Positions 10,091 through 21,471 of a DNA stretch of 64,000 nucleotides are shown one piece after another (the stretch's first letter is position 1; the number at the start of each line of letters is the position of its first letter). A model generated the notes under the pieces. It was not told the origin of the DNA. It worked only from the letters and a program-made list of their open reading frames with translations, and did no database searches. The stretch comes from Betaproteobacteria bacterium (GTDB taxonomy: Bacteria; Pseudomonadota; Gammaproteobacteria; Burkholderiales; Rhodocyclaceae), in the NCBI GenBank assembly GCA_012026885.1, contig VEPL01000030.1, positions 43,924 to 107,923 of the forward strand, written 5' to 3'. Made by a program: the position numbers and the translations under genes.

Positions 10091-11779
10091 ATGCCCGAAC
10101 ACCAACTCCGCTACGGCCAGTACTTGGGCGCCATCCGCCGCCACCACCGGCAGGTGCCCTATGGCGACATGATCGCCGCCGAGCGCACCCTGCCGGTACG
10201 CCGCGGGCGGCTGCGCGCCATCGACATCCACCGCCTCGTCACGCCGTACGTCTCGGTCCGTTTCCTCGAGCAGTTGCAGGCGGTCGTGCCACTCGCCCTC
10301 ATGCTGGTCGCCTTCCAGGCGCTGGCCCTGCGCACAACGCTCGACGAAGCGGAAATGATCGCCCTCGGGATACTCGCGGTCATGACCGGACTCATGCTCT
10401 TCATCGAGGGGGTCGGGCGCGGTCTCATGCCCTTCGCCGAGAACATCGGCTTCACCCTCCCCGGGCGCGCGGGCATGGCGCTCATCCTGGCCTTCGGCGC
10501 CCTGCTCGGCACCCTGGCCACCTTTGCCGAGCCGGCCATCGCCACACTGCAGGTCGCCGGCAATGCCGTCTCGGCGGAGCGCGCCGGCCTGCTCAAGTCC
10601 CTCCTCGGGCCGTGGTCCGGCCTGCTCGTGCTGGCTGTCGCCGCCGGAGTAGGGCTGGCAGTCGCCCTCGGCCTCCTGCGCTTCATGTTCGACTGGCGGC
10701 TGAAATCCCTGGTGCTGGTGATCGTCCCACCTTGCCTCGCACTCTCCGCCTATGCCGCCAGCCGCCCAGACCTGGCGCCGGTCATCGGCCTCGCCTGGGA
10801 CTGCGGCGGCATCACCACGGGACCGGTAACCGTACCGCTCGTCCTCGCCATCGGCATCGGGCTGGCCGCATCGACCGGACGCGGGGAAAACCCGCTGGCC
10901 GGTTTCGGCATCGTGACGCTCGCCTCGCTGCTGCCCGTCGCCCTCGTGCTGGCCACTGCCATGGCGGTGGCCGGCGAGGCTTTGCCGGACATCGCGGCGG
11001 CAGCGGACTCGCTCCCGTGGTATCGCCAGACGCCGGCAGCGGAAACCATCGCCGCATTGCGCGCCATCCTGCCGCTGGTGCTGTTGCTCTTCGTCGTCCA
11101 GCGAGTCGTCGTACGCCGGCCGGTCAAGGGCGGCAACGTCGTCGCCTACGGCATCACCGTGGCCGTGCTCGGCATGGTCCTCTTCAACCTCGGCCTCACC
11201 GCCGGGCTTGTCGAACTCGGCAATCAGGCGGGCAACAACGTTCCCTGGGCCTTCTCGCCCCACTACGAGACCGGCGCCCCGCCGCTCTACCCCCGCCTGC
11301 TCGGCCTCACGATGGTCATGATCTTCGCCTTCTGCATCGGCTACGGCGCCACCATCGCCGAACCGGCCCTCAACGCGATGGGCGCGACCGTCGAAAACCT
11401 GACCGACGGCGCCTTCAAGAAGCGCCTGCTGATCCACGCCGTCGCCCTCGGCGTCGGATCCGGGGCCGTTGCCGGTGTCGTCCGCATCCTTTTCGACCTG
11501 CCGCTGGCCTGGTTGCTGGTCGGTGCGTACACCCTCGCCCTCGGGCTGACGCTCCTGTCGCGCGAAGAATTCGTCAACCTTGCCTGGGACAGTGCCGGCG
11601 TCACCACCGGCCCGGTCACCGTACCCCTGCTGCTGGCACTCGGCATGGGCCTCGGGGAAGCGGTCGGTGCCGCCGAAGGCTTCGGCATCCTGGCGATGTG
11701 TTCGGCCGGCCCGATCATCAGCATGCTCGCCGCCGGCCTCTGGATCGACCGGCGCACCCGTCGCGGAGACAAACCATGA
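10091..11779 (+). CDS. DUF1538 membrane protein, both halves fused
   Basis: 562 residues with many membrane helices. The protein is an internal duplication: TTGPVTVPL occurs at about residues 242 and 505, each inside a longer block (AWDCGGITTGPVTVPLVLA and AWDSAGVTTGPVTVPLLLA). Family knowledge: DUF1538 proteins such as the two-subunit UmpA/UmpB of Halomonas were reported as Na+(Li+,K+)/H+ antiporters; here the two units are in one chain. The start is the ATG at 10091. Its stop overlaps the start of a PII-like gene (ATGA), and a second PII-like gene follows, which suggests nucleotide- or metabolite-controlled transport. The substrate is unknown. Confidence 0.88.
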   Translation: MPEHQLRYGQYLGAIRRHHRQVPYGDMIAAERTLPVRRGRLRAIDIHRLVTPYVSVRFLEQLQAVVPLALMLVAFQALALRTTLDEAEMIALGILAVMTGLMLFIEGVGRGLMPFAENIGFTLPGRAGMALILAFGALLGTLATFAEPAIATLQVAGNAVSAERAGLLKSLLGPWSGLLVLAVAAGVGLAVALGLLRFMFDWRLKSLVLVIVPPCLALSAYAASRPDLAPVIGLAWDCGGITTGPVTVPLVLAIGIGLAASTGRGENPLAGFGIVTLASLLPVALVLATAMAVAGEALPDIAAAADSLPWYRQTPAAETIAALRAILPLVLLLFVVQRVVVRRPVKGGNVVAYGITVAVLGMVLFNLGLTAGLVELGNQAGNNVPWAFSPHYETGAPPLYPRLLGLTMVMIFAFCIGYGATIAEPALNAMGATVENLTDGAFKKRLLIHAVALGVGSGAVAGVVRILFDLPLAWLLVGAYTLALGLTLLSREEFVNLAWDSAGVTTGPVTVPLLLALGMGLGEAVGAAEGFGILAMCSAGPIISMLAAGLWIDRRTRRGDKP

Positions 11780-12156
11780 GCCAGAACGAAATGATCATCC
11801 TGACCGACGTCGTGCTGATCACCGCCGTCGTCCAGCGCGGGCTCGCCGACATGGTCGTGCAGGTCGCGCAGGATGCCGGCGCCCAGGGGGCAACGATCTT
11901 CCACGCGCACGGCACCGGGGTGCGCCAGAAGCGCCTCGGACTGCTCGGCCTGACCATCAACGCCGAGAAGGAAGTGGTCTACATCGTCGTTCCCTCCGAC
12001 CAGGCCGATGCCATCTTCGAGCGCATCTTCGTCGCCGCCAAGATCGACACGCCGGGCATGGGCATCCTGTGGATGACGCCGCTCGAGAAGATGGCGACCT
12101 ACGTGCCCTACGAGGTCGCCGCACGCTTCGGCCTGCACGTCGAGCGGCGCCGGTGA
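11776..12156 (+). CDS. PII-like signalling protein, DUF1538-associated (first copy)
   Basis: 126 residues with a ferredoxin-like alpha/beta pattern of the PII/CutA type: ILTDVVLITAVVQRGLADMV, then GATIFHAHGTGVRQKRLGLL in the position of the flexible T-loop, and VVYIVVPSDQADAIFERI. The start ATG overlaps the transporter stop by four bases. PII-like trimers bind small molecules and commonly gate a membrane transporter encoded beside them. The uridylylated Tyr context of classical GlnB/GlnK is not evident, so this is a non-canonical member. Confidence 0.85.
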   Translation: MSQNEMIILTDVVLITAVVQRGLADMVVQVAQDAGAQGATIFHAHGTGVRQKRLGLLGLTINAEKEVVYIVVPSDQADAIFERIFVAAKIDTPGMGILWMTPLEKMATYVPYEVAARFGLHVERRR

Positions 12157-12163
12157 GGCGGCG

Positions 12164-12514
12164 ATGAGCGTCCTCGAGCACATCGGGCGTGGCCTCGAGA
12201 AAAAACTGATCACGGCGCTGCTGCGCGCCGGTGACGGCCAGCGCCTGCTTGCCGCGCTGGCCGAAGCGCCCGGCGTGCTCTCGGTTTCGCATCACCATGC
12301 GCGCGGCGTCGGCAACCGGCGGGTGCGCAAGGGCCAGCTTTTCTTCCGCGAGCACGATGTGCTCATCCTCCTAGCCGAGGCCGGACACGCCGATGCGCTG
12401 TTCGTGCGGATCTACGCCGAAGGCCGTATCGGCGAGCACGGTACCGGGATGGTATTCATGGAAAAGGTCTTGCGCGGACACCCGATGATGCCGGTAGACT
12501 TGGCAGACTGGTAG
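12164..12514 (+). CDS. PII-like signalling protein, DUF1538-associated (second copy)
   Basis: 116 residues. The same order of elements as the preceding gene is visible: [20 protein letters not shown], a loop with [20 protein letters not shown], then [20 protein letters not shown] and a C-terminal segment with [13 protein letters not shown]. The two PII-like proteins have clearly diverged, so they could form a heteromeric sensor or read different signals. It follows the first copy by seven bases with GAGGCGGCG before the ATG. The role in controlling the DUF1538 transporter is inferred from context. Confidence 0.8.
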   Translation: MSVLEHIGRGLEKKLITALLRAGDGQRLLAALAEAPGVLSVSHHHARGVGNRRVRKGQLFFREHDVLILLAEAGHADALFVRIYAEGRIGEHGTGMVFMEKVLRGHPMMPVDLADW

Positions 12515-12531
12515 ACCAAGGGAGGAACCGG

Positions 12532-13044
12532 ATGATGAAGGCCCCTGCAGCCGGGTGCCGCGGCCTCGCCGCGTGCGCCCTGATTTTCGCCCTCTGCGGC
12601 CCGTTGACCGCAAGCGCCCAGGAGACCCGCCCCGCGAGCGCCGGGCAGACGCTCTACCTGCCCATCTACTCGCACATGCTCTACGGCAACCTCGGCAAGC
12701 GCGGCGTGCCGTCGCATGCCCTGCTCTCGGCGCTGGTCAGCATCCGCAATACCGACCCGCGCCGCCCGTTGCGCGTCCTCTCGGCGCGCTACTACGATAC
12801 CGGCGGCAAACTGCTCGGCGAGCGCCTGCCGCAGCCGGTGTCGATTCCCCCCCTGGGCACGCACGAAATCTTCGTCGACCAGAACGATGCCTCGGGCGGT
12901 TCCGGCGCCAATTTCATCATCCGCTGGGATGCCGAGGCGCCGATCAGTCCGCCGCTGGTCGAATCGCTGCACGCCAACATGGATGGCGGCAAGGCCGTGG
13001 TCTTCATGACCCAGTCCATCCCGGTCGCCGACCCGGCGCGCTGA
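12532..13044 (+). CDS. DUF3124 exported protein
   Basis: 170 residues. A signal peptide spans about residues 1-29, with a hydrophobic core [16 protein letters not shown] and likely cleavage near SAQ. The mature part contains [13 protein letters not shown] and a beta-rich domain with [18 protein letters not shown], typical of DUF3124. The family has no established function; its members are often next to ion-transport genes. A strong GGGAGGAACCGG precedes the two adjacent ATG codons (12532, 12535). The stop overlaps the K+ channel start (TGATG). Confidence 0.85.
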   Translation: MMKAPAAGCRGLAACALIFALCGPLTASAQETRPASAGQTLYLPIYSHMLYGNLGKRGVPSHALLSALVSIRNTDPRRPLRVLSARYYDTGGKLLGERLPQPVSIPPLGTHEIFVDQNDASGGSGANFIIRWDAEAPISPPLVESLHANMDGGKAVVFMTQSIPVADPAR

Positions 13045-14081
13045 TGGCCGGCATCGCGGCCCAGACGGGCTACATCTTCCGCCTGCTCCACTGGGCGCTC
13101 GGCGCGCTGGTCGCCGTGCACGTCATCGGCACCATCGGCTACCACATCCTGACCGAAGGCCAGTATTCGTGGTTCGACTGCTTCTACATGACCTTCATCA
13201 CCGTCGCCACGATCGGCTTCGGCGAAATCATCGACATGACCAGCAACCAGCCGGCACGGGTATTCACCGTGATCATCGGCATCCTCGGGGCCGGCAACCT
13301 ATCGCTGCTGTTCTCGGTGGTCACCGTCGCCCTTCTCGAAACCGACCTCAACGGAACCTTGCGGAGAAAACGCATGGAAAAAGCCATCCGGAAACTCAAG
13401 GGACATTACATCCTCTGCGGCTTCGGCCGCGTCGGGCGCAACATCGCGCACGAACTGCACACCACCGGGCGCCATTTCGTCGCCATCGACGAAGACTTGC
13501 AGCGGCTCGAGGAATTCCGGGAAAAGCACCCCGGCCTCCTCTACCTGCACGGCGACGCCAGCGATGACGACGTGCTGCTCGCTGCCGACATCGAGGATGC
13601 CCGGGGGGTCTTCGCCATCACCGGCGACGATTCGCGCAACCTGATGATCGTCATCACCGCCAAGCAGCTGAAACCGACCGTGCGCGTCGTCGCCCGCTGC
13701 CACGAGACGCGCAACATCGAGAAAATGCGCAAGGCCGGCGCCGATGCCATCGTCTCGCCCGATTTCACCGGCGGCATGCGCATCGCCTCGGCGATGATCC
13801 GTCCGCACGTCGTGTCCTTCCTCGACGAGATGCTGAAATCGGAAAAGGACCTGCGCATCGAGGAAATTCCCATCCCGGCCGGCTTCATTCCCAAGCCGAT
13901 CGGTTCGCTCCGGCTACGCAGCGCCCACTATGTCCTGCTCGCCGCGCGCGAGCGCAACGGCAACTGGCAGTTCAATCCGGACAAGGACTTCCTGCTCAAG
14001 CCCGGTTTCACGCTGATCGCGATGGCCAGTCCGGTCGGCCGCCAGGAGATCGAGCAGCACCTGCTCGACATGCTGGCCTGA
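13044..14081 (+). CDS. K+ channel with TrkA-N/TrkA-C (RCK) regulatory domain
   Basis: 345 residues. Two membrane helices flank a pore loop with the selectivity filter TIGFGE at about residue 56, a variant of the TVGYGD filter. Next is an RCK nucleotide-binding domain beginning [13 protein letters not shown] (about residue 126) and a TrkA-C domain ([18 protein letters not shown]). It should be a tetrameric or octameric ligand-gated K+ channel. The start overlaps the DUF3124 stop, so the two are coupled. The Phe in the filter is also found in other bacterial channels; K+ preference is inferred. Confidence 0.92.
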   Translation: MAGIAAQTGYIFRLLHWALGALVAVHVIGTIGYHILTEGQYSWFDCFYMTFITVATIGFGEIIDMTSNQPARVFTVIIGILGAGNLSLLFSVVTVALLETDLNGTLRRKRMEKAIRKLKGHYILCGFGRVGRNIAHELHTTGRHFVAIDEDLQRLEEFREKHPGLLYLHGDASDDDVLLAADIEDARGVFAITGDDSRNLMIVITAKQLKPTVRVVARCHETRNIEKMRKAGADAIVSPDFTGGMRIASAMIRPHVVSFLDEMLKSEKDLRIEEIPIPAGFIPKPIGSLRLRSAHYVLLAARERNGNWQFNPDKDFLLKPGFTLIAMASPVGRQEIEQHLLDMLA

Positions 14082-14179
14082 GCGACCGGTAAGGGTTTTC
14101 CACAGCGGGAGCGCGGCCGGGGGCGGTGCTAGAATCGGGCGCCGTATCGAACCCGTCTTCACAGCCACAAGGAATCGAG

Positions 14180-15463
14180 ATGCTGACCGCCCTTGTCGTC
14201 GTCTTTGTCATCGCCTACGCCGCGATCGCGCTCGAGCACCCGCTCAAGATCAACAAATCGGCCTCCGCGCTGGTCGGTGCCGGCCTCTTGTGGACCATCT
14301 ACGCGATGTCCACGGCCGACCACCATCTGGTCGGCCACCAGCTCGGCGAGTCGCTGATGAGCACGGCGCAGATCGCCTTCTTCCTGATGGGCGCGATGAC
14401 CATCGTCGAAGTGGTCGATGCGCACAACGGCTTCGAGGTCATCACCCGGCGGATACGGACCCAGCAGCTGGCATCGCTGATGTGGCTGGTCGGCATCATC
14501 ACGTTCTTCCTCAGCGCGATCCTCGACAATCTTACGACGACCATCGTCATGGTGTCGCTGATGCGCAAGATACTCGCCAAGCACGACGAACGCCTGTTCT
14601 TCGCCGGCATCATCGTCATTGCCGCCAACGCCGGCGGCGCCTGGACGCCGATCGGCGACGTGACGACGACCATGCTGTGGATCGGCGGCCAGATCACCTC
14701 GCTGAACATCATGACGTCGGTTTTCCTGCCCTCGGTGGTCTGCCTGCTGGTGCCGCTTGCCGTCACCGCCTACGTCCTGCGCGGACGCCCGGTTGTCTCG
14801 CCCGAGCACATCGAGATGGATCACGGCCTGAAAACCACCGAAGCGGAACGCAACACGATGTTCTTCCTCGGCCTTGGCGTGCTCATCGCCGTGCCGGCTT
14901 TCAAGACCATCACCCACCTGCCGCCCTTCCTCGGCATCCTGTTCGGGCTCGGCATCGTCTGGCTGGTCGGCGACATCATCCATCGCCGCAAGGACGACGA
15001 GTACAAGCAGCGCCTGACGCTGGCGCACGCGCTGTCGAAGATCGACATGAGCTCGCTGGTCTTCTTCATCGGCATCCTGCTCGCCGTCGCCACGCTCGAG
15101 CACACCCATATCCTCGCCGACCTCGCCACCCGCCTCGACCACGACATCGGCCGCCTCGACCTGATCGTGCTGATCATCGGCATGGTCAGCGCCATCGTCG
15201 ACAACGTGCCGCTGGTCGCCGCAGCCATGGGCATGTACGACCAGACGACCTACCCGACCGACCACTTCCTCTGGGAATTCCTCGCCTACTGCGCCGGTAC
15301 CGGTGGCTCCATCCTGATCATCGGTTCGGCGGCCGGCGTCGCCGCGATGGGCCTCGAGAAGATCGACTTCTTCTGGTACGTGCGAAAGATCAGTGGCCTC
15401 GCGCTGATCGGCTACCTGGCCGGTGCTGGCGCCTACGTGATCCAGTACCAGTTGATGCATTGA
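14180..15463 (+). CDS. nhaD: Na+/H+ antiporter NhaD
   Basis: 427 residues and about 11-13 membrane helices. It exchanges Na+ or Li+ for protons across the inner membrane. Characteristic blocks are FFLSAILDNLTTTIVMVSL, AANAGGAWTPIGDVTTTMLW and MVSAIVDNVPLVAAAMGM, in which the buried Asp and Asn residues of IT-superfamily transporters are kept. The start at 14180 follows AAGGAATCGAG; an earlier in-frame codon at 14126 would precede a likely -10 box (TAGAAT near 14130). It begins a short run with the CPA2 antiporter and an MFS carrier. Confidence 0.94.
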   Translation: MLTALVVVFVIAYAAIALEHPLKINKSASALVGAGLLWTIYAMSTADHHLVGHQLGESLMSTAQIAFFLMGAMTIVEVVDAHNGFEVITRRIRTQQLASLMWLVGIITFFLSAILDNLTTTIVMVSLMRKILAKHDERLFFAGIIVIAANAGGAWTPIGDVTTTMLWIGGQITSLNIMTSVFLPSVVCLLVPLAVTAYVLRGRPVVSPEHIEMDHGLKTTEAERNTMFFLGLGVLIAVPAFKTITHLPPFLGILFGLGIVWLVGDIIHRRKDDEYKQRLTLAHALSKIDMSSLVFFIGILLAVATLEHTHILADLATRLDHDIGRLDLIVLIIGMVSAIVDNVPLVAAAMGMYDQTTYPTDHFLWEFLAYCAGTGGSILIIGSAAGVAAMGLEKIDFFWYVRKISGLALIGYLAGAGAYVIQYQLMH

Positions 15464-15513
15464 CGCGGGTAACAAGGCCCGCCGACGGACGGCACTGCCG
15501 AAAAGGAGCACCG

Positions 15514-16869
15514 ATGAATCTGCGCCGCCTGTTGCCCCTCGCGCTCGTCGCCGCCGCCTGGCCGGCGCTTGCAGCCGGATCGGACGTGATCGGCGAGAAC
15601 CTGCTGTGGCTGGCGATCATCATCCTCGCCGCCCGCCTGTTCGCGCCGCTCGCACAGCGCGTCGGCTTCCCGGCGGTGCTCGGCGAACTTCTGCTCGGCG
15701 TCGTCCTCGGCAACCTCGGCCTGCTCGGCTTCCATTACTTCGACAGCATCGCCGCCGACCCGATCATCAAGTTCATGGCCGAGCTCGGGGTCATCATCCT
15801 GCTGCTGCAGATCGGCCTCGAGACCCGCCTCGCCGACCTCGCCCGGGTCGGCATCAAGGCCACTGCGGTCGGCGCCATCGGCATCGCCATTCCCTTCGCA
15901 CTCGGCGCCTTCGCGGTCGGCCCGCTGCTGCTGCCGGGCAAGGAATTCAACGCCTACCTGTTCCTCGGCGCGACGCTGGCCGCGACATCGGTCGGCATCA
16001 CCGGCCGCGTCTTCCGCGACCTCGGCAAGCTCAAGATGCCCGAGGCGCAGATCGTCCTCGGCGCCGCGGTCATCGACGACGTGCTCGGCCTAGTCATCCT
16101 TGCGGTCGTCTCCAGCCTGGTCCAGGCCGGCACGGTGAGCGTCGGGCAGGTGGCGATGATCATTATCGAGGCAGTCGCCTTCCTCGGCGGCTCGATCGCC
16201 ATCGGCCGCGCCGTCGCGCCCGCCCTGCTGCGCTGGCTGTCGCGCCTCGACAGCAGCCAGACCATGCTCTTCTCGGTCGTCCTCGTCGCCGGCCTCTTCC
16301 TCGCCTGGCTGGCACATGCCATCGGGCTCGCCCCGATCATCGGCGCCTTCGCCGCCGGCCTCCTCTTCGAACCGGTCTTCCTGAAGCACTTCGAGACGCC
16401 CAAGGTCGTTCAGGAAATTCAGCCGCTGCTGCCTGCTGCGGTCGACTCGGAAAGAATGCAGAAAATCAGCGCCGTCCTCGAGCGCCATACCCATCACCAG
16501 CACGAACACATGATCGAGCCGATCGGCTATTTCTTCGTGCCGGTGTTCTTCGTGCTGACCGGCATGCAGGTGGACCTGTCGACGCTGTCCGACCCGAAGA
16601 CGGTCGCCATCGCCGTCGGCATCACCGCCGCCGCCGTGGTCGGCAAGATCGCTGCCGGCTTCGCGGCCGGCAAGGGCATGAACCCCTGGCTGGTCGGCTG
16701 GGGCATGGTGCCGCGCGGCGAGGTCGGCCTGATCTTCGCGATGGTCGGCAAACAGCTAGGCGTGATGAGCGAATCGATGTTCTCGGTCATCGTCATCATG
16801 GTCATCCTGACCACGCTGATCACGCCGCCCATCCTGACCGTGCTGCTGCGCCGCCAGAAAGACGCCTGA
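15514..16869 (+). CDS. CPA2-family cation:proton antiporter (KefB-like membrane domain)
   Basis: 451 residues. A possible signal-like first helix ends at PALAAGSD and is followed by about 12 membrane helices. Conserved blocks include FPAVLGELLLGVVLGNLGLL, AATSVGITGRVF, GAAVIDDVLGLVIL (the paired Asp of the transport site) and MVPRGEVGLIFAMVG. There is no C-terminal RCK domain as in full KefB/KefC, so gating must come from elsewhere or is absent. A His-rich stretch (ERHTHHQHEHM) sits in a loop near residue 325. AAAAGGAGCACCG precedes the ATG. Whether it moves K+ or Na+ cannot be told from sequence. Confidence 0.92.
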   Translation: MNLRRLLPLALVAAAWPALAAGSDVIGENLLWLAIIILAARLFAPLAQRVGFPAVLGELLLGVVLGNLGLLGFHYFDSIAADPIIKFMAELGVIILLLQIGLETRLADLARVGIKATAVGAIGIAIPFALGAFAVGPLLLPGKEFNAYLFLGATLAATSVGITGRVFRDLGKLKMPEAQIVLGAAVIDDVLGLVILAVVSSLVQAGTVSVGQVAMIIIEAVAFLGGSIAIGRAVAPALLRWLSRLDSSQTMLFSVVLVAGLFLAWLAHAIGLAPIIGAFAAGLLFEPVFLKHFETPKVVQEIQPLLPAAVDSERMQKISAVLERHTHHQHEHMIEPIGYFFVPVFFVLTGMQVDLSTLSDPKTVAIAVGITAAAVVGKIAAGFAAGKGMNPWLVGWGMVPRGEVGLIFAMVGKQLGVMSESMFSVIVIMVILTTLITPPILTVLLRRQKDA

Positions 16870-16873
16870 TTCC

Positions 16874-18160
16874 GTGCTGAACCTCACCGCCGAGCAGAAG
16901 CGCCGGCGCTGGCAGGCGCTCGGTGTCGTCGCCTGCTCCTATGTCCTCTCCTTCTTCCAGCGCTTCGCGCCAGCAGGGATCGCGCAGGACCTGGCCGCCG
17001 CCTTCTCGACCTCGGCCGCCTCGCTCGGCGCGCTGGCCGCCACCTACTTCTACGTCTACACGGTCATGCAGATCCCGACCGGGATCCTCGCCGATACCCT
17101 CGGCCCGCGCCGCATCCTGGTGCTGGGCGGCGTCATCGGCGGTGCCGGCAGCTTCATGTTCGGCCTGGCGCCGAGCCTGGAACTGGCGTTGGTCGGCCGC
17201 ACCCTGGTCGGCCTGGGTGTCTCGGTTACCTTCATCGCTATGCTGAAGCTGATCGCCGTGTGGTTCGACGAGGAACGCTTCGCGACCCTGGTCGGGGTCA
17301 GCATGCTGATCGGCAACCTCGGCTCGGTACTCGCCGGCGCGCCGCTTTCGGCCGTGGCCCAGGCCACCGGCTGGCGCGGCGTATTCATCGGCGTCGGCGT
17401 GCTCTCGCTGGTCATCGCAGCCCTGTGCTGGGTACTCGTGCGCGACCGGGCGGAACCCTCGGCGGCAGCTCACCCGGCCCCGAAATTCGATCGCACGGCC
17501 CTGTTCGGCGCGCTGCTCTCGGTCGTCCGCAACCGCTCGACGTGGCCGGCGATCCTGGTCAATACCGGCACCTGCGGCGCCTTCTTCACCTTCGCCGGAT
17601 TGTGGACGGTGCCTTACCTGATCCAGGTGCACGGCATGGAGCGTTCGGTCGCCGCATCACACCTTTCGCTATGGTTCGGCGGCTTCGCCGTCGGCTGCTT
17701 CTTCATCGGCACGCTGTCCGACCGGCTCGGCCGGCGCAAGCCGGTGATCATCGGCGCCACCCACATCTATGCGCTGATCTGGCTGATCCTGTGGTCGGGC
17801 GTCGGCATGCCGCTGACCGTTTCCTATACCCTGTTCGGACTGCTCGGCATCGTCACCGCCGGCTTCACACTGACCTGGGCCTGCGCCAAGGAAGTCAATC
17901 CGCCGATGCTGTCCGGCATGTCCACCAGCGTCACCAACATGGGCAGCTTTGCTGCGGCCGCCGTGCTGCAACCGGTTGTCGGCTGGGTCATGGACCTCGC
18001 CTGGCGCGGCGAGATGGTCGCCGGCGCCCGTGTCTACGACCTCGCCGCCTGGCGCGGCGGCCTTGGCGTCGCCGCCGTCTGCGCGCTGCTTGGCGCTGCG
18101 GCGAGCTGGTGGATCATCGAGACGCGCTGCCGCAACATCTGGAAGCCGCCGGCTCCCTAG
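16874..18160 (+). CDS. MFS transporter
   Basis: 428 residues with 12 predicted membrane helices. The loop motif between helices 2 and 3 reads [13 protein letters not shown], and the matching loop of the second half reads [13 protein letters not shown], both standard for the major facilitator superfamily. The GTG start lies four bases after the CPA2 antiporter stop. The substrate is unknown. Since glycerol kinase follows two bases after its stop, an organic-solute role is possible, but this protein does not have the look of GlpT or GlpF. Confidence 0.87.
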   Translation: MLNLTAEQKRRRWQALGVVACSYVLSFFQRFAPAGIAQDLAAAFSTSAASLGALAATYFYVYTVMQIPTGILADTLGPRRILVLGGVIGGAGSFMFGLAPSLELALVGRTLVGLGVSVTFIAMLKLIAVWFDEERFATLVGVSMLIGNLGSVLAGAPLSAVAQATGWRGVFIGVGVLSLVIAALCWVLVRDRAEPSAAAHPAPKFDRTALFGALLSVVRNRSTWPAILVNTGTCGAFFTFAGLWTVPYLIQVHGMERSVAASHLSLWFGGFAVGCFFIGTLSDRLGRRKPVIIGATHIYALIWLILWSGVGMPLTVSYTLFGLLGIVTAGFTLTWACAKEVNPPMLSGMSTSVTNMGSFAAAAVLQPVVGWVMDLAWRGEMVAGARVYDLAAWRGGLGVAAVCALLGAAASWWIIETRCRNIWKPPAP

Positions 18161-18162
18161 CT

Positions 18163-19671
<1,509 letters not shown>

Positions 19672-19674
19672 CTC

Positions 19675-20454
19675 CTATTTCTCGACGAAGGCGCGCTCGA
19701 TGACGTAATCGCCCAACTCGCCGGTGTAGTGGCGGGCGACCTTGAAGCCGCGCACGTCAAGCAGTTTCGCGGTGTCGGCCAGCATCGCCGGGCTACCGCA
19801 GATCATTGCGCGGTCGGTGGCGGCGTCGAGCGGCGGCTCGCCGATGTCGGCAAACAGCTTGCCGGAGTCGATCAGGTCGGTCAGCCGGCCTTCGTTGCGG
19901 AAGGATTCGCGGGTCACCGTCGGGTAGTAGATCAGCTTTTCGCGCACCCACTCGCCGAAGAACTCGTGGTCGGACAATTCATACTGAATGTAGTCGTGAT
20001 AAGCCAGCTCGTTCACCTGGCGCACGCCATGGATCAGGATCACCTTCTCGAAGCGCTCGTAGGTTTCCGGGTCGTGAATCAGGCTCATGAAGGGCGCCAG
20101 GCCGGTGCCGGTGGCGAACAGGAAAAGGCGCTTGCCCGGCTTGAGGTCGTGCAGCACCAGCGTTCCCGTCGGCTTCTTGCTGACCAGGATCGGGTCGCCC
20201 GGCTGCAGGTGCTGCAGGCGCGAGGTCAGCGGGCCGTTCTCGACCTTGATGCTGAAGAACTCGAGGTGTTCCTCGTGGTTGGCACTGGCGATGCTGTAGG
20301 CGCGTGTCAGCGGCCGCCCGTCGACTTCCAGGCCCATCATCACGAATTGCCCGTTGATGAAGCGCAGGCCGGCGCTGCGCGTCGTGCGGAAGGAGAACAG
20401 CGTGTCGTTCCAGTGATTGACGGAAAGCACGGTCTCGGTGGCGAGGTTGCTCAT
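19675..20454 (-). CDS. fpr: ferredoxin/flavodoxin-NADP+ reductase
   Basis: 259 residues, subclass of bacterial plant-type reductases. It transfers electrons between NADPH and ferredoxin or flavodoxin through FAD. RPLTRAYSIAS binds FAD, FATGTGLAPFMSLI binds NADPH, and the chain ends with ERAFVEK, the C-terminal form of the Azotobacter/Pseudomonas type. AAGGAGTCCGATC precedes the ATG. It is divergent from a LysR regulator, the arrangement seen for fpr and finR in pseudomonads, which suggests oxidative or thiol stress control. Its 3' end is convergent with glpK, only three bases apart. Confidence 0.95.
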   Translation of the reverse strand: MSNLATETVLSVNHWNDTLFSFRTTRSAGLRFINGQFVMMGLEVDGRPLTRAYSIASANHEEHLEFFSIKVENGPLTSRLQHLQPGDPILVSKKPTGTLVLHDLKPGKRLFLFATGTGLAPFMSLIHDPETYERFEKVILIHGVRQVNELAYHDYIQYELSDHEFFGEWVREKLIYYPTVTRESFRNEGRLTDLIDSGKLFADIGEPPLDAATDRAMICGSPAMLADTAKLLDVRGFKVARHYTGELGDYVIERAFVEK

Positions 20455-20512
20455 GATCGGACTCCTTATGCGCTTTGACTGGAGGCTATCCTAGGCGTTG
20501 CATGAAAGAAAC

Positions 20513-20540
20513 ATAAGCGGATAATTTGAATATTACTTAT
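20513..20540. promoter_or_regulatory. AT-rich dyad between fpr and the LysR gene
   Basis: An imperfect inverted repeat with arms ATAAG (20513-20517) and CTTAT (20536-20540) and an AT-rich centre lies between the divergent genes, as expected for a LysR-type binding site. Its right half, GAATATTACTTAT (20528-20540), recurs almost unchanged before the RND adaptor gene. Confidence 0.45.
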
Positions 20541-20553
20541 CGGTTTTATAAAT

Positions 20554-21471
20554 ATGCGAATCACCTTGCGCCAGATCGAAGTCTTCGCCGCCATCGCTCG
20601 CAGCGAGAATGTCTCGCGCGCCGCCGAGGCATTGGCGATGTCGCAATCGGCGGCGAGCAGTGCGCTGGTCGAGCTGGAACGCCAGTTCGACTGCCCGTTG
20701 TTCGACCGCATCGGCAAGTCGCTGCGCCTCAATACCAGCGGGCGCGGGCTGCTGCCGCAGGCCGAAGACCTGCTGGCGCGCGCCGCCGAGATCGAGGGCT
20801 TCCTGGCCGGCGGCCAGATCGGTCCGCTGGCGGTCGGCGCCACCATGACCATCGGCAACTACCTGGCAACGCTGATCGTCGCCGACTACCTGCAACTGCA
20901 CCCGGCCTCGCGCATCAACCTCAGGGTGGCCAACACCCGGCACATTCTGGACGGCGTGCTGCGCTGCGAGATCGACATCGGCCTGATCGAGGGCGAAGCC
21001 AACGACCCCGACCTCGTGCTCGAGCCCTGGCAGGCCGACGAACTGGTGGTTTTCTGCGCCCCCGAGCACCCGCTGGCCACCGCCGGCTGCGCGACCAGCG
21101 AACAGTTGGCCGGGCAACCGTGGATCCTGCGTGAAAGCGGATCCGGCACACGCGCCCTGTTCGATCGTGCCGTCGCGCCGCACCTCGCCACGCTGCATGT
21201 CCGCCTGGAACTGGAACACACCGAGGCGATCAAGCGCGCCGTCGAGGCCGGCCTCGGCCTGGCCTGCCTGTCGCGCGTCGCCCTGCACGAGGCGTTTCGA
21301 CGCCGGAGTCTGGTCGAACTGCGCACGCCGCAATTCGATCTGCAACGCAATTTCCATTTCGTCCGCCACCGCCAACGCCATGTCACCCAGGCCAGCCGGG
21401 CATTTCTGGCGCTGTGCCGGGAGTTTGGCGAACGCCTGCAGTCAGCCGACCGACTTGCTCCCGGGATATAA
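20554..21471 (+). CDS. LysR-family transcriptional regulator (FinR-like by context)
   Basis: 305 residues. The winged helix-turn-helix occupies residues 1-60 (MRITLRQIEVFAAIARSENV, then AAEALAMSQSAASSALVELE), and a periplasmic-binding-like effector domain fills the rest. Divergence from fpr suggests that it activates that gene and represses itself. The resemblance to FinR or YeiE is by general appearance and gene order only. No ribosome binding site precedes the ATG. A shared sequence in its own promoter and that of the RND operon suggests it may also control the pump. Confidence 0.88.
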   Translation: MRITLRQIEVFAAIARSENVSRAAEALAMSQSAASSALVELERQFDCPLFDRIGKSLRLNTSGRGLLPQAEDLLARAAEIEGFLAGGQIGPLAVGATMTIGNYLATLIVADYLQLHPASRINLRVANTRHILDGVLRCEIDIGLIEGEANDPDLVLEPWQADELVVFCAPEHPLATAGCATSEQLAGQPWILRESGSGTRALFDRAVAPHLATLHVRLELEHTEAIKRAVEAGLGLACLSRVALHEAFRRRSLVELRTPQFDLQRNFHFVRHRQRHVTQASRAFLALCREFGERLQSADRLAPGI

